Below, piece after piece: positions 43,166-54,899 of a stretch of 64,000 nucleotides of DNA (the first letter of the stretch is position 1; every line of letters starts with the position of its first letter). The stretch comes from Anastrepha obliqua (Eukaryota > Arthropoda > Insecta > Diptera > Tephritidae), in assembly GCF_027943255.1 (NCBI RefSeq), contig NC_072896.1, forward strand, positions 62,762,501 to 62,826,500. Direction: 5' to 3'. Both the position numbers and the translations under genes were made by a program. The notes under the pieces are model-generated. The model had not been told where the DNA came from. It did no database searches and saw only the letters and a program-made list of their open reading frames with translations.

Positions 43166-43685
43166 GTGTTTATGAATTCCTATTTATGTTTCATTTTGTC
43201 AAGCTCTAAATAACTGAATCCGGTATGCCTTTTTCTTCACTTTAAAGATTCTTTATTTGAAAATCAAACAATAAAAAGTTTTTATGTGTGAAGGGTTTTG
43301 CGTTTTCACTTCCCGTTGCAGCAAAACTAATCTTCTCTTACAGGACGCATGTATTGAAATATCTCGAGCTATTCGGTAACAGTGTCTGAAACTACTGTTG
43401 TTGTTGAGGTGGTTGAACATTTCTGAGCTGAAATGCTCCTAATTAGTGACCAGCACCGTTTTACTACCACTATCTCGTGTGATGATGTTTTTTTTTTTTG
43501 TTTTTTTTTGTCCAAGTCAGATCCATTTAGTGAGGTGCAAGTATAGCAGCAAATCCGTTATCTTGATGTCTGAGATCTCCTTAATTTGCTGTTCAGTAAG
43601 GTTGGTCATCATGAATCGTCTAGCGCCAGAATAATGGTTCCAAATTGTGGAACTTTATTTTAAAAACGAAAAAAAAAAAATGTTT
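43166..43685. other. Unannotated spacer
   Basis: Poly-T tract at about 43488-43510; nothing recognised. Confidence 0.5.
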
Positions 43686-44020
43686 AAATCTGTTTGCAAA
43701 GTTCATGGAGCACTGGCCTCCCTTATTTATGGTAATGGCGAGAGCTATCGAGCCATGCTGACTGAATTTTTGTTTCCAAAAATTAATCAGCTAAGTATGG
43801 ACGACTTTTGGTCAAAACAAGACGGCGCAACTTGCCATATAGTGCGCTTAAGAATCGATGTATTGCAATATTCAAGCCATCATTGACGCCATACGGCCAG
43901 ATTTATTGTAGTACGAAAAAGTAGTCAAAAATTGGACTGATCGAATGGACAAATGCCACTCGTAGCCGCGGTGGACATATTCCGGATATCATATTCCAGA
44001 AGCTAATACCATGAAATCAT
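43686..44020 (+). pseudogene. DD41D transposase relic
   Basis: The plus strand reads GESYRAMLTEFLFPKINQLS, then SKQDGATCHIVRLRIDVL (second catalytic aspartate). After a deletion of the third-aspartate block it reads QAIIDAIRPDLL-stop, KVVKNWTDRMDKCHS and SRGGHIPDIIFQ. The order matches the C-terminal half of the DD41D transposases at 33033 and 1570. No terminal repeats were recognised. Confidence 0.7.
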
Positions 44021-44049
44021 CTACCAGATTATAATAAAAAAGGAATTCC

Positions 44050-45905
44050 AACAATATTTCTGTTCTGAATGCAAACTAAATTGGACCATCCACACGAGTT
44101 TATCTTTCGTTTGCAGTACATTTCGTGAAGCTCGGCGGTATTTAGTAGGTACTTACTTCAGTTACGAGTACTAAATTGAAATTAATAACATTGGCAATTG
44201 TGCGGCAAGAAGTAATGTTCTGATATTAATATAATATATAAGATATGGTAACTACCCCAACGTTAAGAAACTTGTGAAATAAAATGCACCGTTTTGTTTT
44301 TGTACATAGAGTGTTCCTTTTTTATTTTCCTAGTTTTTTTACTAAACTTATTGCTTTATATAGGAGGAGGTGTATACATAAAGGTGTAAATAAGTATAAG
44401 TTTTTTTATATGTGTTGTACATTGAGACCACAAAATAAATCTTTCAATTTCTAATTTTTAGTTGTTTCTTCATTTCTAACGTTCAATTACAGTTATAATA
44501 AATACTACATTCGAATTTTCAATTATTACTATAAATCTCTTAGGTATTTAAATTTTCTAGTGCTTTACATTTGGGGCGCATTACCGTTTAGATCCTTATA
44601 ATTTTATTAAATATTGCTTCCACATACCGTAGTTGGCTCGCTAGGAGCCTTTAAAGTGTATAATATTGCAGTTTTGGTGGTCTACTTAAATATATAATAT
44701 TTTCCGAATTTCGTATAATTTGACACGTACACTTGAGGATATATATTCTTAATTATTTTATTTATTAGTACAAGTTTCTAAAAGAACCCTGCAGGGAAAA
44801 GCCAAACTAGTTCGCACACATTCTAGTACAGATTCGGAAGACAGATACTAGAAGGAATCAGAACTTGTTCGTCATTGACTAGAATATTACCAGTAGTAAA
44901 ATGATAAATTTCTTGGTAAATTAGTTGATTTTTTAGATAAGAAAGTTTAAGACTCGTCAATTGAATAAAAAACAGGGACATATAATATAAATCCGAAATT
45001 TAACCAGCATTCTTTTTATTTGTGTTACTGAAGTGTGTATAATTTGAACCAATTGTGGAGTGTTATCCAATTAATTTTAGGAAAGAAAAAAAAGCAATTC
45101 TGTATACACTTTTAACATAAATAATAGTGGGTTGGAATGGTTGTTTTTCATATTTTTACTAATATCAAACTGGTTATTTTAGAAAAATTTTGTATTCGAT
45201 TTTTTTTGGCTAGTACGAGCTGGTATTCGCTGATGTATTACCCGTACAATTGACATTTCGTAGAACATCGCCGCGTTAAAAATATCCCTCGCTAACTTGA
45301 CGTTTACACTGTAGTAAATTTTGCAAATGATTTGATGCAACTTGTCAATTCCGCGACGTTTTGTTGTAATTTCCGAAATAAAGCAAAACCTAATCACATA
45401 AGAGCGTGCGATTTGTATAAATTTATTTTAATTTGGCTATATTGGGGTCAATTAAAAGTGAACCCAAGCAAATTGAAGTCACAGTCACACGATACTAATG
45501 GCTTAACACTAGATTTACGAGTGTTGATTATGCACCTATTTTTACTGAAGTGAGCCAATTTGACTTATACAAAAAAAATTTAAGCTTTTTGCAAAAAATA
45601 GTTCCTACTAAATTGAAATAAAAGATTTATTATTAAAAACTTCATGGGAAACATTTTTTTACATATAAACTCTGTTTTGGAAATACATTTTCCGGAAGTG
45701 TTCTCGACATCGTCTCTATAGCTTTCTCTTAGTTCTTCAGCTAATTGGAAGGTGAAATCCTTTCTTGAAGTCATTACATGGGTGGTCTCTTTATATAGAA
45801 TCTAAGCATTGATTGCTAGCAGCATCTAGAATGTTATAGAAAACATGTTGAGGCCATTGCGAGAGCTTACTTCGACGCTACATTTTCTGGCCATTTGGTC
45901 AAGTA
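44050..45905. other. Unannotated AT-rich DNA
   Basis: Nothing recognisable. The short minus-strand frames at 45179-45397 and 45580-45774 have no family motif. Confidence 0.55.
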
Positions 45906-45909
45906 CATA

Positions 45910-46516
45910 TAGGGCCCGCCATCTATCGTTACGGATTTGAACTAGGTATTATTTGAAGAATGGTAACACTTAGCTGTCATCTGATTTGACAGAAAATTAG
46001 TTTTATTCTTCCGCTGAACGAAAATGGTTGTGTATACGCTCAAAGAACGCTGGGAAATATTGCGACATTACTTTGAAAATCATGGTAATATTGCAGAATG
46101 TGTACGAAAATTAAGTACGGCAATGGGAAGAAGAAAATCCACGAATGAAGCGTATGTGCGTTACTTTGCGAAAAAAGTAAGAGAAACTGGGTTGCTTATT
46201 GACAAACCAACGTGTGACCGACCAAAAACCGTGCGTACACCCGAAAATATTGCTGCTGTGGCCGAGAGTGTTCGTGAATCACCAGGATCCTCAGTTCACC
46301 GTCGTTCTCAACAATTGGACATTTCGGAGACATCATTGAGACGAATTTTGCGTAAAGACCTTGGTATGACGCCGTACAAAGTCCATATGAATGAAGTTGT
46401 ATTCCACCATTAACCGGAAGGATTGTACTTCAAAATAAAAAAACAGTGTGGAAAAATATTGAGTAGTTTCTTTTTTAAAGCATTTTTAATTCCGTAAAGT
46501 TATATGGCGGACCCTG
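45910..46516 (+). mobile_element. DD41D element, derivative lacking the catalytic domain
   Basis: 607 bp. Left end TAGGGCCCGCCATCTATCGT, right end reading inward CAGGGTCCGCCATATAACTT, with TA at both sides. Both ends and subterminal sequences match the 32927-33861 copy in opposite orientation. An internal deletion removes everything between the HTH region and the last nine codons. Confidence 0.87.
46024..46413 (+). pseudogene. DD41D transposase, DNA-binding half joined to C-terminus
   Basis: Open frame of 129 codons from ATG at 46024: VYTLKERWEILRHYFENHGN, the first helix-turn-helix, RPKTVRTPENIAAVAESVRE, the second HTH (SQQLDISETSLRRILRKDLG) and MTPYKV, fused by deletion directly to HMNEVVFHH and stop. 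The frame is uninterrupted. It would encode a DNA-binding domain without the DDD catalytic core, which could in principle compete for inverted repeats. Expression is unknown. Confidence 0.8.
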
Positions 46517-48530
46517 TATATGCACACCATACTTGCTGTTATTATAAAATACTACTTTTACCGGAATATTTATTTTTATTTTTTCAATTATTATATTTTT
46601 ATGTTTTGAGCTTAATAGCAGGATTTTTTTTATAAGGTTAGAATACAATTCTCAGATTTATAAAGTTTTGTTTAAAACCTTTTCATTTTATCTTTCTTAG
46701 ATTTCGCAAGTGAAAGGCTTGTAAAAAATTGTCTGTTGTGATATCTCCGCCATGAATATGGCACTTCAAGCTTAGTTCTTTAGCAAATAAAATTTTTCTG
46801 ATTTTTTCCTATAATAGCAGCCCAAATTAAATGTAAAATAGGTATATATTAATTGAAATATTTTGTCAAATAAATATTGAAATTACCTTTTATAAAATTA
46901 TTTCAACAAAAAATTTCTGTTCACAAGATATATAAAACGGAATCATGAAAGAGTTGGGTAAATAAGAAACCTTTTGACACCAGCTAACTAATAAATTGAC
47001 AAGATTGATCAAGAATATTTAAGCATCAGCTTTCTTTAGAATCCTGATAAGAACTTTTCTTATGTAAGCCATAAGTTTAAATGTTAAATCATTATATGAG
47101 TCAATTTGGCACATAGCCGTAAAAATAGGTATACGACATTTACCTACTTTTTATTACGTAACTAAGAACCAACATATATAAAAAAAATTATATTTAAATG
47201 AGTTAAATTGGCTCAGTCCGTAAATCTATTGATAAAGTGAATTGTTTTATAATCGTCTGGAGGCCTAAGTCACAAAAACAATTTTTCAATTTTTATCTTG
47301 TGCAAACCCAAGGTAAAATGAAAAAATTATAAGACACGAACTGGTAGTATTCTAGTTGACATCTTGTATTTTTTCCTGCAGGGAAGTACAGATTGGGCAT
47401 GCATAAGTTAGATACATAACTAGTGGAGGGACTGGTTTTACACTCAATTGTTAAATAAAGAGTTACTTACATCACATTTATCAATTTGTTTGCGTGCTCA
47501 AAGTGGCCATACTTTTATGTCCATAACTATGATTGTAAATGGGGGAGTTGGACATGCTTAAAATTCTTATTACTTGAGATTCCGTAATACGAGTGCAGCG
47601 ATAGTCCCTTCGTCAGGAACTAGGGACTAAAAATCAGCAAATACATAATTTAGTTCTAACTTGAGTATTAATCACCAGTATGTAAATATTTTCGGACCAT
47701 TTTGGAACTCGGCTTCGGAAGTGGTCTTCAATTGCTTGAAGGCCTTCAAAGTTTTGTGGTATAAAATTTTATTATAAATTAATAGAATTTGTTCTAAAAT
47801 TCAGTTTTTCTCTATTTTCCTTATCGAATTTTGAACAAACAAAATAAAAACACTTTTACCTGCCAAATTCTATTTGCGTAAGCTAAATTGTATGCAATTT
47901 AAAGCTCAATTGCCTCAGCAAATTGGTCGGTTTGAAAATAGGCTCATAGAGGTTACGACCAATAAAAGTTCTGCTGTATTTGGATTACCATTAACCCAAA
48001 ACAATGTTCTGGAAAAGGAATATAACTTCCCATATTCCGTGGTAATCTTCCATTAGAGTAAATATAATTCAGAGAACTTGGTGGATGCCAATGAAATTAT
48101 TAAAGGAATAAAAAAGAGATCATAAACTTTGATTTTTTAACGTTTCTGGCACCTCTTATACACATACACACTTACACCTACAATTTATCTTTAAAGAAAA
48201 TATAGATTCACAAATTTTGTGAATAACGATTCGTTTGTAAAATTCTAAGTAGTACTCGTAGTTATTTCTATTCGTTAATTCCGAAAATCGCATCAGCAGC
48301 TGATAATGAGATTCCTAAGCTTCCTACCTAATTTTCAGTTAACTTGCACTGTTGAGTTCTTATATTTCTATGTTTTAGTACTTTTGTGATTTAAAAGGAG
48401 TTTTGATTCTTACAAGTAAATATTCAAATAACGTTGTACAATTTGCTTATTTAGGTTTATACACATCTAGTTTCTAATGGATTGTCAGTGTAAAAGTATC
48501 AGGTGGACTTTGAAATGGCTCAGTAGTCGC
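46517..48530. other. Unannotated AT-rich DNA downstream of GABA-B-R3
   Basis: No gene or repeat recognised. The part nearest 48530 is probably GABA-B-R3 3' UTR or downstream flank. Confidence 0.5.
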
Positions 48531-48536
48531 GGGGGG

Positions 48537-48542
48537 TTTATT
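48537..48542 (-). terminator. Candidate polyadenylation signal of GABA-B-R3
   Basis: AATAAA on the minus strand about 225 nt after the GABA-B-R3 stop codon. It is the nearest canonical hexamer noticed downstream; other sites may be used. Confidence 0.35.
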
Positions 48543-48765
48543 CACTAAAATTAAAACTTAACACTTTAATAAAAGTTTTCACCCTAAAGGGGTAATTGAC
48601 GCCTTATTGGAGTTTTGTTTTCTACTTACTTTAGAATAATCATACTATTTAAAAAATATTACTTTTTGATTCAATACTAGTCAGGTTTTTGTTAGGTCTG
48701 TCCAAATCTAAATTTAAAAAATATTCTTTGTACATATAGACATGCATGTAAATAGTTTGATTAAG

Positions 48766-49863
48766 CTAGTCCACCGGTTTTGCAATTTCGATTTCGATTA
48801 TGTCCTCAACCTCTCCCAAAGTAGGCGGACTATTGTTTTCACTTGGCGTTGCACTGAGTGACAACTTTGACTCGGTAGTCATCTCCATCGATTTCCAGTT
48901 TCCTGCTAAAGTAGTGCGACCCAGCAGTACTCGCTCTTTCAGCGGTATGCCACAGATCTTATCAGGCTCCTCCAACGCCCCTAAGCTGCACGTTGGCACC
49001 ACTCGATGGGGAAACCGCGGGGATCCACGTATTCGCTCACGCATAGTGGGCTGCGTTTGTATGAAGGATGGTTGCTGATTCGTGGGTAGCTGGAAGTTGA
49101 CCTTAGTCTCGTGCACTTTGGTATAGCGCGCCACACCCATACGCTCCAGTTCGATTTCGTCGAGGGGCAGTATCAATCCCATATGTGTGGGCTCCTCAGG
49201 TGTTTCGGCGGATATGGTTGGAATTTGGAGAAAGTTAGGGTCAGGCGTGGCAACATCCAAATGTGTACCACTTTTTGCAAAATGCAATTGTTTCATGGCT
49301 TTGAGAGGTGCACCATTGGACTCCATCGTGCAGTCATCGCGACGCACAGTCTGATTATATATAGCATTGCAGGAAGCTGCCTGTGCGGTAGGCACATGCC
49401 GTGTAAAGAGTCCCATATGCGATTTGAATGCTGCACGAAGACTCTTTTGCTCGCCAAGACTGCAGCTGGAACCTTTATTGCTGGAAGCTGCTCGAGAAAA
49501 TATGCCACGTAAGCGATTTATAAATCCGGTTTTGGTTTCGGTCGCTTGTCGGTGCGCGATTCGTAAGTTGTATAAATCTTGCTCGGCCAGACAAGTGGCG
49601 GCACTCTTGCGTTCCTCTAGCTGGGGTTGAGAGGCAAAAGCGATGGAGCGACGCATGGAAAGTTGCATATACTCTGCGGACGGCCAACTGGCACGTGGTA
49701 TTACAGGTGGCAAGATGGATAATAAGAGATTTGGAAGTATGTCAGAGATGCTAGGTGCGCGTGATTTGTTACTATTGGGTGGCAGCGCCGGAAATACTGG
49801 AGGAAATGTTGGCGAAGATGGTCGCATGAAGATAGAAGTATCGCTAGTAACGGTTAACTCGGG
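48766..49863 (-). CDS. GABA-B-R3: GABA-B receptor subunit 3, last coding exon (cytoplasmic tail)
   Basis: Begins after a CGTGCAG acceptor with PELTVTSDTS, in phase 0 from the preceding exon, and runs 366 codons to TAG (KPVD-stop). It encodes the long serine/proline-rich intracellular tail: PPVIPRASWPSAEYMQLSMR and RIAHRQATETKTGFINRLRG are conserved-looking islands in low-complexity sequence. The subunit is a class C G-protein-coupled receptor for GABA at the plasma membrane of neurons. The PELTVTS start after the coiled-coil exon agrees with the fly R3 subunit rather than R1 or R2. No domain fold is expected here; the tail probably carries trafficking and phosphorylation sites (inference). 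Confidence 0.9.
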   Translation of the reverse strand, partial: PELTVTSDTSIFMRPSSPTFPPVFPALPPNSNKSRAPSISDILPNLLLSILPPVIPRASWPSAEYMQLSMRRSIAFASQPQLEERKSAATCLAEQDLYNLRIAHRQATETKTGFINRLRGIFSRAASSNKGSSCSLGEQKSLRAAFKSHMGLFTRHVPTAQAASCNAIYNQTVRRDDCTMESNGAPLKAMKQLHFAKSGTHLDVATPDPNFLQIPTISAETPEEPTHMGLILPLDEIELERMGVARYTKVHETKVNFQLPTNQQPSFIQTQPTMRERIRGSPRFPHRVVPTCSLGALEEPDKICGIPLKERVLLGRTTLAGNWKSMEMTTESKLSLSATPSENNSPPTLGEVEDIIEIEIAKPVD

Positions 49864-50056
49864 CTGCACGAATGAAAGTCAGTAAGTAAAGAGAATGGTG
49901 CAGTATCGGCGTACGGATTAGAGAAAGGTGAAGCAAACAAAATAATCGAAGTTATGATTTTTATATGTACTATTAAAAAAACATTGTGAAAAAATTCTAA
50001 ACATAGACGGGCCAAAAGTAATATCTTGTGGATTTGATAAATTTGTTTGAACTTAC
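49864..50056 (-). other. GABA-B-R3 intron between the coiled-coil and tail exons
   Basis: 193-bp intron with donor GTAAGT after CAC-CAG-AAA and acceptor CGTGCAG. It is short and free of mobile elements, unlike the two upstream introns. Confidence 0.85.
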
Positions 50057-50292
50057 TTTCTGGTGTCCTCCTCCTAAGGAAGATGAAGAAGTTGCTGTTG
50101 AAGTAGTGCCCATTTCAAGCATGCGCTCAAGCTTCCGTATTTCCTGATCCAATGTTGCTATTTCCTTCTTATAAACACGATTTTGCACTTCCACGCGGTA
50201 TTGCAGTTCCCGTCTATCGTCGATTACAAACCGTCGGGTGTTGCATTCCATCTTTAAGCCCATACTGTGTATCACTGGATCGACAATAACGT
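50057..50292 (-). CDS. GABA-B-R3: GABA-B receptor subunit 3, juxtamembrane and coiled-coil exon
   Basis: The acceptor TTTTTCGAACTCAG precedes ACGTTATTG; the first two bases complete an asparagine codon split with the upstream exon. It encodes IVDPVIHSMGLKMECNTRRF, DDRRELQYRVEVQNRVYKKE and EIRKLERMLEMG, followed by a Thr/Ser/Gly-rich stretch. The heptad-like charged run is the intracellular coiled coil by which GABA-B subunits pair. It ends in phase 0 at a GTAAGT donor (50056-50051). Confidence 0.93.
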
Positions 50293-51850
50293 CTGAGTTC
50301 GAAAAAGGGGAGTTAAGGGGAAATTTAAATATTTTTTTTATAGGGAAAGACTCCGTCAAAAAATAAATAGAAGCAAGTGGTATTTCACTTTTTTCAAACT
50401 TTGGGAAATAATAATAGTCTTATTCTTAAAATAAGGGCAGTGGTTTTTTGAATATAATAGCTTTTAGTGAAATTCATTTTTATTAAAAGAATTTTAAAAA
50501 AATTTCAGACAATATATGTATATTAGCTTCGTATAGCAGTTTAATACAATATTATAAAGAAAATAAATTTTAGGAGTTTCATTAGACTGCCTTCATATAG
50601 GGAAAATTCTTTATTCGCACATCTTGCAATTGTTGGTTTTTAGTCTACAGTCAACAACAACTCGAAAGGAAGGAGAATAAAAACCTTAGTCCACGTTTCG
50701 GTCGCTACGCAGTTATTATTCGGGATTACCAATGATGTAATGATGACTTGTAAAGAGTGGTTTCGACGCTTCCAGAGTGGCAATTTCGACGTGAGTGATA
50801 AAGATCGCGAAGGGGCACCGAAAAAATCGAAGGTACTCAACTACAACAATTATTGGATGAAGACGCATGTCGAACCCTAGATTATATATGTAAAGAGTTG
50901 GATGTCGACAGATCAACCGTCTGTAAGCGTTTGCATGCTATCGGTCCTGAAAGCAGGTAACTCGGTGTCACATCAATTGAAAGAGAGGGATATCGAGAGA
51001 CGTTTGGTCACGTGTGAGATGCGTCTTAAACGGCAGAAAAGAAAAGGTTTTCTGCATTGCATCATCACTGGCGATGAAAAATTAATCTATTATGATAACC
51101 CTAAGCGTCGAAAATGTTGGCGTCCGCCAGGTGAACTAGGGCCATCGGCAGCGAAAAAAATTTCTTCAAAGCTTATGTTGTGCATCTGGGGGGATCAGAA
51201 GGGTGTCATCTATTAAGAACTCCTTGAACCATATGAAACCCTCAGTGGCGATCATTACTGCTTGCAGCTAATGCGTTTGAATGGGACGGTAGATATGACA
51301 AACTGATTTTGCTGCATGATAACGCCATAAATATTTAGAGGGACTGAATTGGCAGATCTTGCCTCACGCGCCATATTCCCTAGACATTGCACCTTCGGAT
51401 TACCATCTGTTCCGATCAATGCAGTCAGCCGTTATTGAAGAGCGGTTGACTTCTTACGAGAGCATCGCAAAATGTTTAAATAATTCGTAACTTTGGCTAA
51501 GAATGGACGCAAACTTATTCCCACACCAATATTAAACAAATTATTTAGGAAGAAAAGAGGTTTACATAGACCCAGAGAAGAAGAATTGTGCTCAGGCTGC
51601 TTTAGAATATAAAGAAAGTTTTTGTTACACAAAAAGTTTGTTAGCTCCAGTTATGTTATGCCAACTGAAAAATACTTTGCGGGCGGAGAAGCGGGTAATT
51701 TCTATTGTTTTTGTATATTTATATTTATGTCAAAAAGAAAAAAAACTGATATCTGCTATGTCGCTACTAATTTTTAAATAAGGAAATTAACAAAAATTAT
51801 TGAAAATAAAAATTTAAAATTCTTATAGTTTTAATAAGTATGATACTTAC
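50293..51850 (-). other. GABA-B-R3 intron containing a mariner relic
   Basis: 1558 bp with donor GTAAGTA (51850 downwards) and acceptor AACTCAG. Its only recognised content is the plus-strand mariner relic at 50690-51500, antisense to the gene. Confidence 0.85.
50690..51500 (+). pseudogene. mauritiana-type mariner relic in GABA-B-R3 intron
   Basis: The plus strand reads CKEWFRRFQSGNFDVSDKDR, LDEDACRTLDYICKELDVDR (HTH), then QLKERDIERRLVTCEMRLKR, CIITGDEKLIYYDNPKRRKC (first aspartate kept), LMLCIWGDQKGVIY, HDNA (second aspartate) and LPHAPYSLDIAPSDYHLF (third aspartate) in changing frames. Several frame shifts and a deletion after HDNA. It resembles the 10376-11600 element in architecture but is a separate copy. 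Terminal repeats not identified. Confidence 0.75.
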
Positions 51851-52169
51851 TTCGCCCCCAAATGTCGTTGAGTTTTGGTATAAATGATAGGCACAATGTT
51901 GCCGTTGTTGATGCCAGTATAAGTGATGTTATCGTTATGAACGCCAGAGTGACGCGTTCTGAAATAAGGTTGGCCAGAACCACTACTATCGCGCTTGTGA
52001 TAACTACTAAGTACACTGACACGCCAATATATTGCGAATCGTTGAGCGCTGGTATAGTCACGTGACGTGTTTCCCACGCCATGTATACACCAACAATGAG
52101 CAAGAGACCTTTGTACGCATATAAAACGCCCAGCCAACCTTGCGTGTATTGCGAGCGACAAACTTCAAC
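51851..52169 (-). CDS. GABA-B-R3: GABA-B receptor subunit 3, TM5-TM7 exon
   Basis: The acceptor CTGCACAG precedes VEVCRSQYTQGWLGVLYAYK. TM5 is about LYAYKGLLLIVGVYMAWETR, then IPALNDSQYIGVSVY leads into TM6 (VVITSAIVVVLANLI), and TM7 is VTLAFITITSLILASTTATL followed by CLSFIPKLNDIWGR. The AWETRHVxIPALNDSxYIG signature is diagnostic of GABA-B receptors; the short ISERVTLAFIT loop fits R3. It ends in phase 1 at GTAAGTA. This part forms half of the heptahelical bundle that couples to Gi/o proteins. Confidence 0.95.
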
Positions 52170-52340
52170 CTGTGCAGGCAGACAAAGTAGAGAAGAATAT
52201 AAAAAAATCTTTAATTAGTTATGATTTTAAGGTTTGATAATTGATTTGGATTGATTTCATTTTTCATTCAAATATTCAACTATTTTTTTGACCCTAACAT
52301 TGTAGGGTAGATAATACTCTTACCGAAGTGAATACATTTT

Positions 52341-52939
52341 CACGTGATAACGTCTTATAATTCGATTTAGCCGGCTGCATGCACGAAAAAATGTGTCGTT
52401 ACCTTGCTCATTAGTGTTACCTTGCTCATTTGTCGTTACCTTGCTCATTTGTCGTTACCTTGCTCATTGCCGTTACCTTGAATGAACTGCAAGCGAAAGC
52501 GCGGAACGAACAAAGCAAACGAACGGCAACGTTCGACAACTTGCTCTCTCCTACTTAAGTGAGCATATATATGTATGTATGTGTATGTATATGCGCATTT
52601 GTATATAAATTCACATACTTGATAGAAAAAGTAGGAAATGAAAGGGAGTGTTTCGAGTGTAAAGTGTCTTGAAAAAGGCAAATCGATGATAGTGCCTCTT
52701 AGTGTTGTTGACTTATTAACGTCTGATGTACAATCGAAATTGAAGATATCTTTCATGAATTTGATAAATGTTTCGTCATTTTTCATGTTTGTGTAAATGT
52801 AACTTGACCTATTCCATTGCAATTCCATTTACCTCCTCCTCTATATCCATACAAAATATCTATCAAACAAATAAAATTAAAATTTTGTTTTGAAAATTGC
52901 AACCATTCCATCAATATTTTCTTATGACGTTGTCACGTT
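52341..52939. mobile_element. Inverted-repeat element with internal minisatellite, copy 2
   Basis: Left end ACGTGATAACGTCTTATAAT (52342) pairs with right end reading inward ACGTGACAACGTCATAAG (52938 downwards). The first ~230 bp are homologous to 28322-28530. The minus strand at 52780-52618 encodes NDETFIKFMKDIFNFDCTSD, STTLRGTIIDLPFS and ETLPFISYFFYQ. The order (STT..G..ID..F..SYF) is like the last strands of an exonuclease-endonuclease-phosphatase domain, but the match is weak. A Helentron-like origin (short end repeats, internal tandem repeats, endonuclease) is one possibility; a TIR transposon of unknown superfamily is another. Confidence 0.6.
52395..52490. repeat. ~19-bp minisatellite, five units
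   Basis: Units of the form GTCGTTACCTTGCTCATT: five successive, slightly variable copies of 17-19 bp. The homologous copy at 28390 has a single unit, so the array expanded in one lineage of the element. Confidence 0.75.
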
Positions 52940-54895
52940 AAACTATCGTCAGTAAACCGACTTTACAGACAACCTCTTTTTTTATTTAAAACGGTCCAAT
53001 AAAACACCAAAAAAAAAAAAAAAAAATCGCTGAACTCATCAACATTTTGCTTTACTAGGCTGAAAAATTATTGGAAATACTTCAGCAACGCCGAAAGTTG
53101 GCTTGCTTGACGATAATTTGGTGTAGTTTATAAGCGCAGGCCAGTGACTGGATTCACACCCACAAAAAGCTTTAAAATTACCATTTCAATGATGTTTGGA
53201 CTTGCATTAAATTTAAAGCAGGCAAGTTTAGTTGGATTATAATATATAATATAGGTTATACTGTGTGACTAAGTACATTTGGAAATATTGCCTGAGTGCT
53301 TGGACATCCACAATCTCATTCCAGTTCCATACTGTGACCATGTCATGGCACCCTAGTACAAGCTGAAGTCCTGGCAAAATTAAGAAAAATTGTATTGGGG
53401 ATTCCCATAACTGCTCGTATTAAAAATGAATGAAAAATATTTAGCGAAGCGCTTACCTCCATTTGGAAAGCGAGCGAAGAGTCGTTACGTACTTTACGCT
53501 ACGTTAGTAGGCAGTTATCGGAATCCCACTATGAAACTTACAGGAATTACTGAGCACAGTCAATTTGTTTTCCTAGAAACTTTAACCAAAAAAAATAAAT
53601 TTTTTTGCCAAACAAATGTTTTTAAAGAGACATTAAGGCATTATAAAAGTGTTAAAAAGAACCGAAGACATTTGACTTTAAAAACTCTGCATCCAAATTG
53701 TTAACATTGAATAAATCTGAAAAGTAGGTATTTAATTTTTTTCTACATTTTTTCAGCTTACTTCTTATTATCGACCAGTTTTCAGAAAAATCTACGATAA
53801 CCTTCAAAATACTTGGATTACTTGACATTTAATCCCTCTATTATTTAATCTCGAAATCTAGTTTTATGCCTAAAAGTTTTTTATGGGCAAGTTGATATGA
53901 TTTGCTAATTCGTATGCGATTGACCTTTTTTTTTAATAAAATCAGGCAAAAATAAAATTTAAAATATGTGCAATTTTTCCGTTTTCTTTTTAATTTTTCA
54001 ACTGCAATATTTTTACGATATTATTTGATTTTTAATTCGCACTATTGTAAATTGGTTTTTGGCTTAAAACCAGATTTTCTTCAATTTTATTGGACGCACA
54101 ACTTATGCCAAGCCTTCGTTTAAGTGCTTGTAGTTTTTTATCACTCAATGGTTTTTAACTTTGACTGTTAAACCAACAAGAAATATATAAAAAAAATGCA
54201 GTTAACAGTTTTAGAACAAATTAAATTATTTTTACTGGTCGATAGCCTGTGTTGGCAGTTGACGAATATGTGCTATGTAATCACTTATAAATATAATTGA
54301 AGTAAATAAATATAATTATATTCCAATCTTTATGCTTAATCAATAACTTAGGTAGGGAAAATTTTGAAATTGTAAAATGCGAGCAAGACGTCCTTTCGAA
54401 TCCAGCACATCTCGCTTCTTTAAATCACCGTAGACTTCGTTTGCATTGAGGTTTTGTTTTTGTTTTGTCAGAAATAAGTTAAGTGTAACAGAAGATCATT
54501 CAATTTTTGGGAAATTTCATATGAAAATTGGAAAACTGCAACACGACTGGGATCCTGAAGTATAAATTATTAGTCAACATAACTACTTTTGGTTGAAGTA
54601 CCACTCTGGCACCCCTCAAGTAGCACTACACCGCCGTTTGGATACCATTAGACCTGCAGATAGGCATTATGCAGATATCTACAGTCAGCCAGAATTGTTT
54701 ATGTAATGGTGAAAATTGATGGCATTTAGGTTAGTGCACTGCCCCAGGCTGTCGAAGAAAGGAGTACCCAGTGACCTAAAGTGTCTCCTGCCAAACTTGG
54801 AAATTTACAGAAAAAGTATTCAATGTGTTAATTAAAAAAATTATAATAACAAAAATGAACGATTTGCGATACATGTATTATTGATTTATTCGAAA
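52940..54895. other. Unannotated intronic DNA
   Basis: A poly-A run at about 53010-53026; otherwise nothing recognised. The plus-strand frame at 53426-53704 has no motif. Confidence 0.5.
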
Positions 54896-54899
54896 GATC

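Noticed and set aside
49111..49512. 133-codon plus-strand frame
   Set aside because: Lies antisense to the GABA-B-R3 tail exon and is explained by its codon pattern; no motif.
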